From: Leptospira montravelensis | GTDB lineage: Bacteria; Spirochaetota; Leptospiria; Leptospirales; Leptospiraceae | Reading direction: 5' to 3' | DNA length: 64,000 nucleotides | Assembly (NCBI RefSeq): GCF_004770045.1 | Contig: NZ_RQFO01000009.1 | Location: 186,001-250,000, forward strand | In this document: in pieces, positions 9,088 through 18,484 of the stretch | Layout: each line of letters opens with the position of its first letter | Position numbering within the stretch: the first letter of the stretch is position 1 | Notes under the pieces: model-generated | The model's database searches: none | Told to the model about the DNA's origin: nothing | What the model saw: the letters and a program-made list of their open reading frames with translations, nothing else | Made by a program: the position numbers and the translations under genes

Positions 9088-10866
9088 TTACCAAAACAAA
9101 GTTTCAGATTTTTTCTGTGAAATTTTCCTTGCTGCGTTCACTAATCCTACATGGCTATAGGTCTGGGGGAAATTTCCCCATTGGTTTCCCGATTTTGATT
9201 CAATATCTTCACTAAAGAGCCCAACATGATTTGCATGTTCACAAACAAAATCAAAAAGTTGTATAGCTTCCTCTAGTCTGCTCATACATGCTAGAGCTTC
9301 TATATACCAAAAAGTACAAACTAAAAATGTTGTTTCTGGTTTGCCAAAGTCATCTTGGTGAAGGTATCTGTACATAAAACCGTTTTCAGTTTTTAAGGTT
9401 TTTTCAATGGCTGCGATATGAGATTTTGCCTTTTCTGATTTTGGATCTAAATATCCGAGGGTTATGAGTTGTAATAAACTGGCATCTAAATCTTTTCTCC
9501 CTTGGGCTTGCGTGTAACAACCGAGTTCTTTGTCGTAACATTTTTCTATATTTGTCGCAGCCTGTTCCAATAGGATTTCAGATTTTTCAATTAGATCAGG
9601 TCTCCCTGATTTTAAAGAGATTTCTTTAGCGGCTTTTGCTCCAATCCAATGAAATAAATACGTATAACAATGTTTTTGCGAAAAATTTCGAAATTCCCAA
9701 AGTCCTGCGTCAGGTTCCTCCATTGTTAATTCAATTTGCTCTAAAATATTTTTTACTAATCCTAAATTATGAAATCTATTTTTTTCTGGAATACGCTCGT
9801 CTATGTATAAAGGTAAGAGTGACAATAAAATTTGACCATAGGCATCATTTTGTTTATGTGTATAAGCCGAATTTCCAATTCTTACTGGTTTATTTCCCAA
9901 ATAACCTTCCAATTCTAAAATTTGTTCTTCTAATAGGTTTTCTCCAAAAATACTGTATAGTGGTTGGTATCTTCCTTCCGCTGTAGGTGTTAAATTGCTA
10001 ATGTATTGAGAATACATTTCTAATTCTTCAAACTGACCTAAGTTAGTGAGAGCTAATAATGTATAAAATCCATCACGTAACCAACAAAAACGGTAATCCC
10101 AATTTCGGCCAGCAAAGGGTGCTTCCGGTAAACTGGTAGTGGAGGAGGCAATGATCGCTCCCGTTTCTTGGAATTGATGAAGTTTTAAACAAAGAGCTGA
10201 ACGAATTTGTTGTTTTTGTGCAAAAATAGGAATGGAACAATGTTTTACCCAATTTTGCCAGTAGTATTTTGTTTTATTGAATTCTGATTCAATAAAATCA
10301 CCTAACAAAATATCTGTGGGAATTGATTCAAATAATGCTAAGTAGATGTTTTGGTTTAATAAAAAATAGTTTTCTTTTAAAATTTGATTGAGAGATACAT
10401 TGGATGTGAGATGTACTTGAAAATCATTTGTTTGGTATAAGATTCCCTCCGAATTAACTCTTGGTTTTAAATTTTCTTTCCCATAGCTGTATGTTAAGTT
10501 TAATTGGAATTTTACTTTTACATCGCCCGTAAGCGGAATGATTTTTCTGTATAAATTTCTTTTGCTGTGAAGGATGCCATTTTGATAATATCTAGGCGCA
10601 AAGTCGAGGACGGCAAACGATCCAGTTTCTGTGACAATTTCGGTTCTTAAAATATTCGTATTTTCCAAATAAACTTGTGAGGTAGAAATGATATTCGAAT
10701 CAGGAAGTATCGAAAAATATCCGCAATTTTTGTCCAATAAGGAACCAAATATGGGAGAACTATCAAAGTTCGGCCAGCAGAGCCAAACTATTTCCGCTTT
10801 TGTGTTAATATGAGCGATATAACTTCCGTTACCGATAATTCCAGAATTGTATTTATGATTTTTCAT
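9088..10866 (-). CDS. Glycoside hydrolase family 15 protein, likely trehalase or glucoamylase-type
   Basis: A 592-residue enzyme of the bacterial GH15 type. It has an N-terminal beta-sandwich (GIIGNGSYIAHINTKAEIVW at about 9-28) and a C-terminal alpha/alpha barrel with GRNWDYRFCWLRDG at about 253-267. The presumed catalytic glutamates lie in DAGLWEFR near 385-393 and in LFSEDIE near 549-555. No signal peptide is present, so it acts in the cytoplasm. Close GH15 relatives in actinobacteria hydrolyse trehalose. Overlap by 14 bases with the trehalose synthesis gene just upstream in the transcript makes trehalose turnover the best guess. The start has an AAGGA ribosome binding site. Confidence 0.9.
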   Translation of the reverse strand: MKNHKYNSGIIGNGSYIAHINTKAEIVWLCWPNFDSSPIFGSLLDKNCGYFSILPDSNIISTSQVYLENTNILRTEIVTETGSFAVLDFAPRYYQNGILHSKRNLYRKIIPLTGDVKVKFQLNLTYSYGKENLKPRVNSEGILYQTNDFQVHLTSNVSLNQILKENYFLLNQNIYLALFESIPTDILLGDFIESEFNKTKYYWQNWVKHCSIPIFAQKQQIRSALCLKLHQFQETGAIIASSTTSLPEAPFAGRNWDYRFCWLRDGFYTLLALTNLGQFEELEMYSQYISNLTPTAEGRYQPLYSIFGENLLEEQILELEGYLGNKPVRIGNSAYTHKQNDAYGQILLSLLPLYIDERIPEKNRFHNLGLVKNILEQIELTMEEPDAGLWEFRNFSQKHCYTYLFHWIGAKAAKEISLKSGRPDLIEKSEILLEQAATNIEKCYDKELGCYTQAQGRKDLDASLLQLITLGYLDPKSEKAKSHIAAIEKTLKTENGFMYRYLHQDDFGKPETTFLVCTFWYIEALACMSRLEEAIQLFDFVCEHANHVGLFSEDIESKSGNQWGNFPQTYSHVGLVNAARKISQKKSETLFW

Positions 10867-13039
10867 TCGTATTCCTTGTTAAGTGAGAAATTAAATTGTG
10901 AATCCAGATCTGAACTTCTGATGGTTGATTGAATCTGTATTTGGCAATGGTTTCTGATTTTCCAATTTTCACCGAAATTGCTGAGTCGGGTAACTCGCGG
11001 AACATATCTTCATCGGTTGTGTCATCACCAAAAACAAAAACGTTTAACTCTGCATTTGGTAAGATTTGTTTTGCGGCTTTTCCTTTGCCAGTTCCGTATT
11101 CACGGACCTCAATGATTTTGTTACCTCTTTGGACAAAGAAACCCGTATTGGAAGATATTTGAGATAACTCATCTAACATTTCTCTTGCTGCATTTAAACC
11201 TATATCGGGATCTGCATTTCGGAAATGCCATACAAGAGAGAATTCCTTTTCTTCAGTGAAGGATCCAGGAACTCTTTTTGTAAATTCATCTAAATGGCTT
11301 TTGATTTGTTCTTTCCAATCTAAATTGGAAGTAAAAAGAGAATTCCACTTTTCTCCATAAGGTGCCCTATGCCATGCTCCATGTTCTGCTACTAGGTGAA
11401 TTGGCAGGCTTTGGAAATGTGTTTCTAAAAATTTTCTATCTCTTCCGCTGATGATGGCAAGCGAGATGGTCGGTATTTTTAGTAAAGTTTCGAGAGATTC
11501 CAATAATTCTTTTTTAGGAACGGCTAAGTGTGGTAGGGATTCGAAAGGAACAAGGGTCCCATCGTAATCAAATATAATAAAAATTGGATGATTGTTGATT
11601 GGTAGAAGAAGGTGCGAAGATGGTGAAATTGATTTTGTCTGGAAGGTTAAATTTTTCTTTGCGTGTTCTTCGGTATCAGTAAAAATCTTTTTCGCCCATT
11701 CCATTACTGAATTTTCAGATAAACGATTGATCATAATTTGGTTTCGTAGGTGGATTTCTTTTTCTTCCATTTCAATGGCTTCTCGAATTGCATTTGCCAT
11801 TCCGTTAAGGTCATTGGGATTTACTAAGATTGCTTCTGGAAGTTCAGCGGAAGCCCCGGCCATCTCACTTAGAACCAACATACCACCGTTTTGCGAAACC
11901 AAAAATTCTTTGGCGACTAGATTCATTCCATCGCGGAAAGGAGTAACTAACATAACATGTGTGTTTTTGTATAAAGGGACTAATTCTTCGAAAGGGAAAC
12001 CTTTGTATTGGTATAAAATGGGAGTCCAATCTAATGTGCCAAAGGATCCATTGATGGCTCCTACCTTTTCGTCGATGGCTTTTTTCATCGATTGGTATGA
12101 GGAAACGTCCGTTCTCGAAGGTACTAAAACTAGAACAAATTTACATTTTTTTAGCCAGTTAGGATTCTTTTTTAAAAAAAGTTCAAATGCGTTTAATCTT
12201 TGTAATACTCCTTTTGTATAATCGAGTCGATCGACTGATAGGATTTGTTTCAGATTTTTATGGTTTTTGTTGATTTCATTTGCGATGGTATCACATTCTT
12301 TTGAATTTGAATATTTGATAAAGTTTTCAACGTTGATGCCCATTGGGTAGGCACCAGTTTTTGTTAGGTGATTTTTGTAATAAATGATTCCACGTTCATT
12401 TTCTATTCCCAAACATCTTAATAAAGATCTAAGAAAATATTGGGTATAACTTTGGGTATGAAATCCGATGAGATCGGCACCTAAAACTCCAGTAAGAATT
12501 TTTGTCCGAAACCGTTCTGGCAACAATCGAAAAATTTCAAATGTTGGGAAGGGGATGTGTAGGAAAAAAGAAAGTGTTATGTTTGGGAATAAATTTCTTA
12601 ATATTCCTGGAAGTAAAAATAAATGATAATCATGAACCCATACCCAGTCCCCAGGTTCGTAAATAGCTTCTACAGTTTTTGCAAATTCAATGTTTGCTTC
12701 TTCGTATGAATCGAAGGTAGTGTCTGAATATTCGCAATGAGCTGTAAAATAATGAAATAGGGGCCAAAGAGTTTTGTTACAAAATCCATTGTAAAAAGAG
12801 TCAGCTAATTTTTGTTTTAAGAAAACAGGAATGGTCCCATGTTCTTCCCTCATTTTTTTAGCGTATGACTTTTGTTCTTTTTCGGGAATGGACTTTCCTG
12901 GCCAGCCCACCCAAACCACTTCATTCCCTAATGATTTCCAGTGTGAAAGAAAGCTGGAAAGTCCGGTTGCAAGACCACCCACATTGGGAGTACCATCCCA
13001 CTGGACTGGCAACCTGTTTGATACAAGGATCAGTCTCAT
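10853..13039 (-). CDS. Fused trehalose-6-phosphate synthase / trehalose-phosphatase
   Basis: A bifunctional enzyme making trehalose from UDP-glucose and glucose-6-phosphate. Residues 1 to about 465 form a GT20 OtsA domain: SNRLPVQWDG at 7-16, VWVHDYHLFLLPG, SVDRLDYTKG, and the nucleotide-sugar end DGMNLVAKEFLVSQ. Residues from about 490 form a HAD-type OtsB phosphatase, with the nucleophile motif DYDGTLVPF, then SGRD, and FGDDTTDEDMF near the end. At 728 residues it equals the two single enzymes together. Trehalose is a stress and osmotic protectant. It is the first gene of a two-gene operon with the GH15 hydrolase; about 200 bases of AT-rich DNA upstream hold no recognised site. Confidence 0.96.
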   Translation of the reverse strand: MRLILVSNRLPVQWDGTPNVGGLATGLSSFLSHWKSLGNEVVWVGWPGKSIPEKEQKSYAKKMREEHGTIPVFLKQKLADSFYNGFCNKTLWPLFHYFTAHCEYSDTTFDSYEEANIEFAKTVEAIYEPGDWVWVHDYHLFLLPGILRNLFPNITLSFFLHIPFPTFEIFRLLPERFRTKILTGVLGADLIGFHTQSYTQYFLRSLLRCLGIENERGIIYYKNHLTKTGAYPMGINVENFIKYSNSKECDTIANEINKNHKNLKQILSVDRLDYTKGVLQRLNAFELFLKKNPNWLKKCKFVLVLVPSRTDVSSYQSMKKAIDEKVGAINGSFGTLDWTPILYQYKGFPFEELVPLYKNTHVMLVTPFRDGMNLVAKEFLVSQNGGMLVLSEMAGASAELPEAILVNPNDLNGMANAIREAIEMEEKEIHLRNQIMINRLSENSVMEWAKKIFTDTEEHAKKNLTFQTKSISPSSHLLLPINNHPIFIIFDYDGTLVPFESLPHLAVPKKELLESLETLLKIPTISLAIISGRDRKFLETHFQSLPIHLVAEHGAWHRAPYGEKWNSLFTSNLDWKEQIKSHLDEFTKRVPGSFTEEKEFSLVWHFRNADPDIGLNAAREMLDELSQISSNTGFFVQRGNKIIEVREYGTGKGKAAKQILPNAELNVFVFGDDTTDEDMFRELPDSAISVKIGKSETIAKYRFNQPSEVQIWIHNLISHLTRNTNEKS

Positions 13040-13251
13040 GCTACTATGAAAACATATAGAAAGATCATTGCAAGGGATTTATATGAAAAAGTTACAACAG
13101 TTGGTATGTTATTATATATTAATGTTGTATTGTTGAATCGAGTTGTATAAACTATTTAGACTGTTTTGTAGTTCAAATGTTCATTTTTTTAATCTCCAAT
13201 CATCCATATATAAAAAATTACCCAAATGATTTGCATAGTGTTCTTTTACGT

Positions 13252-14316
13252 TCATTCGTTTAGTTCCTTTAAAATCTCAAGGGCCCATAATTTTTTTGTA
13301 TAAAAAATCATTCTGTCGAAATTATCTTTTTCTTTGTGGATTGTGTCTTTTGACTCTTTTATTTTCATAAGATTGGATAAATCTTCTTTGAACTTTTTGT
13401 GACAAAGTTGTTTATTTTCATCACCTGTTTTTTCTAAACAATCGTTTTTATTTTTACAAATTGAATCCAAACCAAATTGATCAATGGGACAATTACTGTA
13501 AATGGATAGGTCTGGATTTTTTCGACAGTAACATCCGAAATAAATTTGATTGGAGGTGTTTTGTATTTTAGATGAAAGAGAAGGGGAAAAATTGGAAGTG
13601 TTAGGATTCTCTTTTAGACTCTTTTGGTTTCTATTTCGAATTTCGACCAAGTAATTGGAATCTGTCACACATTCATAAGGAAATTCTAAACAGTAATCGA
13701 TCAGTTTTTCGTTAGTCAAATTAACAATTTCTGATTTGGGTTTTGGATCCCAAATTTTAGGAAGTTGAAAAGTTTCTCTGCGATTTTTTGCTTTGGTCAA
13801 ACTTTCTATTTCTCTTTGTTTATCTTTTTTTTGTGAAAGAGTGTCTGAATCCATCAAAAGGTATTCTCTAACTACCATCATTGGAAGGTCTGGTATCTTT
13901 TTTGTTTTCTCTATTTGGATTTTGGTATTTAACTTTTGTTTTGATGTTTCATCAAGATAGAGAAGATATCCTGTGATGTGGTATTGGTTACAATCATACT
14001 TGCTAAAAAATGGTATAAATAAAAACATCCAGATGTAGTCAGGTGAATGGTAAATTCTTAAATCTTCAATTGCATCAAATGGTTCTCTCGATAAGTTGGA
14101 AATTCTAAATTCTCCATCTTCCCAAATTTGGATCAGTGAGTAATGATTAAGCTGGTCGTTTGGGAAAAGGAGTCCAGGGGAACAAGTAGTTCCAATGAAT
14201 GGTAGGCGTTTGTTTGTATGGTAATCTTTTTTCTCAAAAGTGATTTGCCTATAGGATCTGTGGTTTGTACAGCCGACAGAAAAACAAATAAACAGGATTA
14301 ATAATATTCGATGCAT
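13252..14316 (-). CDS. Hypothetical lipoprotein
   Basis: A 354-residue protein with a short signal peptide and a clear lipobox, FSVGC, so Cys16 should be lipidated. After it comes a region with a hydrophobic stretch (DYIWMFLFIPFFSKYDC), then a charged, low-complexity part rich in Lys, Glu, Asn and Ser. The C-terminal third has several Cys residues (CYCRKNPD, NCPID, CKNKNDC, LCHKKF) that could form disulfides or bind metal. I recognise no family. The start overlaps the upstream lipoprotein gene by 19 bases, so the two are probably cotranslated. Confidence 0.8.
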   Translation of the reverse strand: MHRILLILFICFSVGCTNHRSYRQITFEKKDYHTNKRLPFIGTTCSPGLLFPNDQLNHYSLIQIWEDGEFRISNLSREPFDAIEDLRIYHSPDYIWMFLFIPFFSKYDCNQYHITGYLLYLDETSKQKLNTKIQIEKTKKIPDLPMMVVREYLLMDSDTLSQKKDKQREIESLTKAKNRRETFQLPKIWDPKPKSEIVNLTNEKLIDYCLEFPYECVTDSNYLVEIRNRNQKSLKENPNTSNFSPSLSSKIQNTSNQIYFGCYCRKNPDLSIYSNCPIDQFGLDSICKNKNDCLEKTGDENKQLCHKKFKEDLSNLMKIKESKDTIHKEKDNFDRMIFYTKKLWALEILKELNE

Positions 14317-14639
14317 ATAAATCCAGAAGATTCGTAAACTGATACAATTGTATTCTCATCAATTAAATCAAAAATTTTAACTAAATCTGTATCTGTTGTT
14401 TCGCAGATTCTTTTTTTCTTTAGTTTGGGATCTAAATTTTTTGTTTGTTCTGGAACAACTGTACCTAGTTTGACAATGTTCCCTCTGAAATTGGCAATCG
14501 TTTCAAAGTTTCCTGTTTTTTCATCATAGTAGACTCGGTTTCGGTGACCTGCAGAACTTATATTCCCGAATCCATGAAAACTAGGGCCGAATATGCAGTT
14601 ATGAAAGCATAACAGAAATAAGATGGTATTCCATTTCAT
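14298..14639 (-). CDS. Small hypothetical lipoprotein
   Basis: A 113-residue protein if translation begins at the ATG at 14639. That start gives a typical signal sequence (MKWNTILFLLCFHNCIFG), with FHNC as a possible lipobox. A longer reading from 14708 adds 23 charged residues and destroys the signal peptide, so it is less likely. The mature part contains a repeated strand-like pattern (NRVYYDEKTGNFETIANFRG) and ends CIEYY. No known family is recognised. It precedes and overlaps the larger lipoprotein gene on the same strand; both probably work at the outer membrane or in the periplasm. Confidence 0.65.
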   Translation of the reverse strand: MKWNTILFLLCFHNCIFGPSFHGFGNISSAGHRNRVYYDEKTGNFETIANFRGNIVKLGTVVPEQTKNLDPKLKKKRICETTDTDLVKIFDLIDENTIVSVYESSGFICIEYY

Positions 14640-14777
14640 TTTATATCTGAATCTATGTTTACTTTCTGACTGAATCAATCCTTTTTTATTGTATTGATTC
14701 AGTTCCATTAAAAAATAACAATTGTTTTGTTCTGCTATTACAGAGTTTGATTTTTGTTTTGTATATCAGCACTTAAT

Positions 14778-15260
14778 CTAAGTTTTTTCTCTAAGGTAAG
14801 GAATGAAATTATACAAGTAAAAACCTAATACAATGATAAATGCCCATATATCAGAGATCAAAGCAGTGGCTTCCTTAAAATTTACATGATCCAGTCCACG
14901 AATGATATGGAGGATTCCGGCGGCTCCTAAATAAAGTCCTCCCATTGTTGCTGCGATTCGCAAGGAAGGAAAAACTAACGACAGAACGGCGAGCCCTCCC
15001 ATCAGTAAATTTGCAAATCCAAGCTCTCTGATAATGATATGAGCCGATTCAGGTAATTGTAAAATTCCGGCTGTAAACGTTGGATTTGATACTTGGCTGA
15101 TTCCTGCACTGAAAAGTCTGATTCCAATGGCCCAGAAAATTAGCCATTTCCAGGTGATATCGAAAGTTTTTGATACTCCAGAACGAAAATAAATTTCTCC
15201 TAGAACACAACAAAGTGGTGCGAGGAACATAACCACTGCTATATAAATTACGTATCCCAT
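14778..15260 (-). CDS. Small membrane protein, DUF6790-like
   Basis: A 160-residue protein with four hydrophobic segments: residues 2-22, 37-55, a central pair around MGGLAVLSLVFPSLRIAATM, and 135-155. The RELGFANLLMGGLAVLS stretch after a short amphipathic helix resembles the DUF6790 family, which has no known role. The ATG at 15260 has a GGAGAT-like ribosome binding site. It is flanked by non-coding DNA on both sides and seems to be a single gene. The 300 bases between it and the TPM gene are AT-rich and hold nothing I can name. Confidence 0.7.
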   Translation of the reverse strand: MGYVIYIAVVMFLAPLCCVLGEIYFRSGVSKTFDITWKWLIFWAIGIRLFSAGISQVSNPTFTAGILQLPESAHIIIRELGFANLLMGGLAVLSLVFPSLRIAATMGGLYLGAAGILHIIRGLDHVNFKEATALISDIWAFIIVLGFYLYNFIPYLREKT

Positions 15261-15561
15261 AAATCTCCTACTGTGGTGACAGATTTTGCAAACTAAGTTA
15301 GATTTTATATTGCCTTGGTTAGGTGTAAAATAGAAAATGATGTTAGCAATTAATGATCTTTGATGAAGAGAGCTATGAATCTGTTTTTACCATTTTTTTA
15401 CTTCAATCATATTGAAATGTAGGGCTTTTGAAATGTATGATCAAATTAAATTCTGCTCAATGTAGTTTTATTCAGTTCGCCTTCACATTCTTTACTTATG
15501 GAAACGCCATTTGGTGGGAAAGTAAGAGCGCGACAATTCAATGCATTATGAAGTAGCAGAT

Positions 15562-16140
15562 ATGGGTCAAAAAATCAAATTTATTATTTATGTTTTTTGT
15601 GTTATCGTTTTTGTTTTTTGCGAAAAAAAGACAGTAGAAGGCGACACTATATTTTTTTCAGATAAGACATCTACTTTAGATCCAAGTTATATCAAAGATA
15701 AAAATGAATATTTGAAAAATTTAAAACAAAACTTAAATATTGACATAAGAGTTTTGGTGGTTCATTCCACAGTTCCTCATACCATCGAAGATTTTTCAGT
15801 GGCGGCCTTTGACCAATATAAGATTGGTGGGGATTTGAATAATGGGATTTTAGTTTTACTGGCAACGGAGGATCGGAAACTTCGAATCACCACTGGAACA
15901 GGAATTGAGTTGGTTGTTCCCGACGATATAGCTGCGCACATTATCAAAGAAATGGTAGTTTATTTGCGTCAGGCTGAACTTGAAAATGCAATCAATATTG
16001 CCATCGAAAGACTGTTTGATAAAGCAAATTCTGTTTCTTGGACTATCGAAAGAAATAATATCGAAAGAATTTCATCTAATGATTTAAACAAAGTATTCGA
16101 ATTCCAAGGTGAATATATTTCAAAAAAAAAAAAACCTTAG
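15562..16140 (+). CDS. TPM-domain lipoprotein, frame interrupted at an A13 run
   Basis: A 192-residue reading with a signal sequence ending VFVFC (probable lipobox). A TPM domain of the YgcG type follows, with the hallmark GGDLNNGILVLLATEDRKLR and then ITTGTGIELVVPDD. TPM proteins are membrane or envelope proteins linked to photosystem repair in plants and of unclear role in bacteria. The ATG at 15562 is chosen over 15541 because it starts the signal sequence. The frame ends at 16140 right after a run of 13 A at 16122-16134. In the -1 frame the coding sequence continues without a stop to 16328, so the true protein may be about 255 residues long. Confidence 0.78.
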   Translation: MGQKIKFIIYVFCVIVFVFCEKKTVEGDTIFFSDKTSTLDPSYIKDKNEYLKNLKQNLNIDIRVLVVHSTVPHTIEDFSVAAFDQYKIGGDLNNGILVLLATEDRKLRITTGTGIELVVPDDIAAHIIKEMVVYLRQAELENAINIAIERLFDKANSVSWTIERNNIERISSNDLNKVFEFQGEYISKKKKP

Positions 16141-16328
16141 AACCTTTTTCTATCAACTTTAGGACAGATTTTTTTGCAAAAGTGAAAGTGAAAAACAGAA
16201 ACGTTTTGGTTTTTGAAAATCAGTATCTAAAGAATATGAGAAAATTAGAAAAGAGTAAAAGGGCCACAATGTTGGTAAGGTTAGTCAGTTTGGATCCTGA
16301 AACATATCAATTGTTAAATATTAAATAG
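16134..16328 (+). pseudogene. Out-of-frame continuation of the TPM gene
   Basis: Reading on from the last A of the A13 run gives 64 sense codons, then TAG at 16326-16328. The predicted peptide is protein-like: it begins TLEPFSINFRTDFF, has KVKVKNRNVLVFENQYLKN and ends SLDPETYQLLNIK. It has no start or ribosome binding site of its own, so it is best seen as the C-terminus of the TPM protein. It would be joined by a length change of the A tract, by polymerase slippage on the tract, or by correction of a sequencing error. Confidence 0.65.
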
Positions 16329-16439
16329 AAAGGTTTGATTTTCTTTACGATCATCTTTGTAAATCGAGCAATACAGACCCAGCTTTTAGGAAATTCAAAT
16401 TTGAGTAAATCCAAAGGATTCGAATGAATTCATCTCCTT

Positions 16440-16525
16440 GCGCCAGGGACCAGTAGGGCTTGGTCTGTAGGGCCGAAAGGCCCGGAAGACGGGAGCGTAA
16501 GCGGACCCCGGATGAGGCCCGGTCC
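16440..16525. repeat. GC-rich multi-hairpin intergenic element
   Basis: About 85 GC-rich bases in an otherwise AT-rich gap of about 400 bases. Visible pairings are GACCA with TGGTC, the tight tetraloop hairpin GGGCC-GAAA-GGCCC, CCGG with CCGG, and closing ends GGACC and GGTCC. The fold resembles either a structured small RNA or a dispersed repeat unit. It does not carry the conserved loop of the signal recognition particle RNA or the features of RNase P RNA. No ORF of credible composition covers it. The remaining bases 16329-16439 and 16526-16673 hold nothing else recognisable. Confidence 0.5.
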
Positions 16526-16673
16526 ATTTTTGGATGGATTCCTTTCCTTTCGTTAAGACCGGAGGCGCCCCCATAAAAAAGGAATTTTCCTAAGTATGTT
16601 GGTCATTCCCGAAAAACCATCCTTGGAATTCCGATGGGGAAATCCTTTTCCAAACCCTTCGATTCCTTTCCCC

Positions 16674-16702
16674 TTGACAATCTGCCTAAATTCCAAATTC
16701 TG
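16674..16702 (+). promoter_or_regulatory. Candidate promoter of the DUF4321-rpsB operon
   Basis: A perfect -35 box TTGACA at 16674-16679 is followed, after 16-17 bases, by a weak -10 (AATTCT or ATTCTG). It lies about 35 bases before the first gene of the long ribosomal and lipid synthesis cluster. The weak -10 keeps confidence low. Confidence 0.4.
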
Positions 16703-16731
16703 ACAGGGAAGCTTGATAAAGGTGCTTTTGG

Positions 16732-16965
16732 ATGAACAAAACCCAAATCGGGAACTTACTTCTCGTGCTTTTTTTGGGACTGATGGCGGGAGCTGTGGCA
16801 GGAGTGGTCCTTGACCGACTTCTTGGTACGAACTACCTCTCTCGGTATTTGTTTGAATCACCAGTATCACTTGAGCTTTACATAATTAAAGTCGAGTTCC
16901 AGCTAACCCCTGCAAGTATCGTTGGTCTTGTAGCGTCTGGATATCTCGCACTAAAAAAGGGGTAA
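16732..16965 (+). CDS. DUF4321 small membrane protein
   Basis: A 77-residue protein with two hydrophobic segments ([20 protein letters not shown] near 9-28, and [13 protein letters not shown] near 61-73). The glycine-rich first helix and the spacing match the DUF4321 family. Its role is unknown. It ends 2 bases before rpsB and is therefore probably the first gene of that operon. Confidence 0.85.
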   Translation: MNKTQIGNLLLVLFLGLMAGAVAGVVLDRLLGTNYLSRYLFESPVSLELYIIKVEFQLTPASIVGLVASGYLALKKG

Positions 16966-16967
16966 CT

Positions 16968-17888
16968 ATGTCAGTAATTTCAATGAAGAGTCTGCTAGAA
17001 GCAGGCGTACACTTCGGTCACCAAACACGTCGTTGGAATCCAAAAATGAGTCCTTATGTTTATACGGCTCGTAATGGAATTCACATCATTGACCTTCAAA
17101 AAACAGTTCAAAAAACAAAAGAAGCTTATGATGCTTTGAAAAAACTTACCGGTCAAGGTAAGAAAGTTCTTTTTGTGGGAACTAAAAAACAAGCTCGTGG
17201 CGCTATCGAAAGAGCAGCACAAGCATGTAACATGTATTATGTTTCTAACCGTTGGTTAGGTGGTCTTCTTACTAACTGGAACACAGTGAAAAAGTCAATT
17301 GCTCGTTTGAAAAGACTAGAGCAAATGGAAGAGAACAATTCCTTCGAACAAGAAGCTAGAACTAAAAAAGAAGCTCTTTCACTGAAACGTGAGTTAGAGA
17401 AACTCCGCCAAACACTTGGTGGAATTAAAGATATGGCAGTTGTGCCAGAAATTCTTTTTGTAATCGATCCTAAAAAAGAAGAAATTGCAGTCAGTGAAGC
17501 AAAAAAACTTGGTTTGAAAGTGTTTGCTGTGATTGATACTAACTGTGATCCAGAGCCAATCGATTACCCAATTCCAGGTAACGATGATGCGATCCGTGCG
17601 ATTTCTTTATTCCTCGATACTATGGCAAATGCGGTACTCGAAGGAACAGGTGGAGAAGTCATCCAAACTAATTTTGCTGAAGATATGGACGCAGAACAAC
17701 TTGCTCTTGAATACCAAGGTGAGTATGATGAGTCTGGAAAATTCATTATGGACGATGAACTTCCTCCAGTGGCAAAAGACATCCCTGTGGATGCGGAAGC
17801 TGCTAAAAAAGCAGCAGAAGCTGCGGCAGCCACAGCAACAACTGAGGCTCCGGCAGAAGTGAAACCAGATGCAGAAGGTAAAGAGTAA
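16968..17888 (+). CDS. rpsB: 30S ribosomal protein S2
   Basis: Small-subunit ribosomal protein S2, 306 residues. The family start [20 protein letters not shown] and the block [14 protein letters not shown] are plain, as is [20 protein letters not shown]. It is about 60 residues longer than the Escherichia coli protein. The extra part is an acidic then Ala-rich tail after about residue 235, with repeated AAEAAA units, which is likely flexible. A GGGGT sequence precedes the ATG. It overlaps the next gene, tsf, by one base at TAATG, so the two are coupled. Confidence 0.98.
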   Translation: MSVISMKSLLEAGVHFGHQTRRWNPKMSPYVYTARNGIHIIDLQKTVQKTKEAYDALKKLTGQGKKVLFVGTKKQARGAIERAAQACNMYYVSNRWLGGLLTNWNTVKKSIARLKRLEQMEENNSFEQEARTKKEALSLKRELEKLRQTLGGIKDMAVVPEILFVIDPKKEEIAVSEAKKLGLKVFAVIDTNCDPEPIDYPIPGNDDAIRAISLFLDTMANAVLEGTGGEVIQTNFAEDMDAEQLALEYQGEYDESGKFIMDDELPPVAKDIPVDAEAAKKAAEAAAATATTEAPAEVKPDAEGKE

Positions 17889-18484
17889 TGGCAGTTAGCT
17901 CCGAACAAATTAAAGATCTCCGCGAACGTACTGGCGCGGGGATGATGGACTGCAAAAAAGCCCTCGAAGAAAAGGGTGGCGATATTGAAAAAGCAGTTAC
18001 ATATCTCCGAGAAAAAGGTTTAGCGAAAGCAGCGAAACGTGCTGGTCGCGAAACTGGTGAAGGTAAAGTCATCGCTTACATTCACGGAACAGGAAAAACA
18101 GGAGTTCTTGTAGAACTCAATTGTGAAACTGACTTCGTGGCAAACAATGAAGCGTTTGAAGCTCTTGGAAAAGAGATTGCTTTGCAAATCACTGCGATGA
18201 ACCCACTTTATGTGAACGAGGAATCCATTCCTCAGTCAGAAATTGACAATGAGATGAGTGTGCAAAAAGCACTTCTTGAAAAAGAAGGCAAAAAAGCAGA
18301 CCAAATCGAAAAAATCCTTCCTGGTAAAATGAAAAAATACTTCGAAGAGATTTGTCTCATCCACCAAAAATCGATTCGCGACAACTCCAAAACCATCAAT
18401 GACCTTCTTCAAGAAGCCATTGCGAAGTTTGGAGAGAACATTACTGTTGGTAGGTTCTCGAGGTTCCAAGTAGGTGGGAACTAG
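17888..18484 (+). CDS. tsf: Elongation factor Ts
   Basis: Guanine nucleotide exchange factor for EF-Tu, 198 residues. The N-terminal UBA-like domain carries [20 protein letters not shown] at about 10-29, and the EF-Tu contact motif [12 protein letters not shown] follows at about 78-89. It belongs to the short type with one compact core subdomain, compared with about 283 residues in Escherichia coli. It starts within the stop of rpsB and its end overlaps pyrH by 11 bases. Confidence 0.97.
   Translation: MAVSSEQIKDLRERTGAGMMDCKKALEEKGGDIEKAVTYLREKGLAKAAKRAGRETGEGKVIAYIHGTGKTGVLVELNCETDFVANNEAFEALGKEIALQITAMNPLYVNEESIPQSEIDNEMSVQKALLEKEGKKADQIEKILPGKMKKYFEEICLIHQKSIRDNSKTINDLLQEAIAKFGENITVGRFSRFQVGGN

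Noticed and set aside
16440..16525. Signal recognition particle RNA or RNase P RNA
   Set aside because: The GGAAG and tetraloop look suggestive, but the conserved SRP loop and the RNase P core are missing.
16553..16870. ORF of 105 codons on the minus strand across the rpsB-operon promoter region
   Set aside because: Protein composition is not convincing and it overlaps the DUF4321 gene and the promoter candidate on the other strand.
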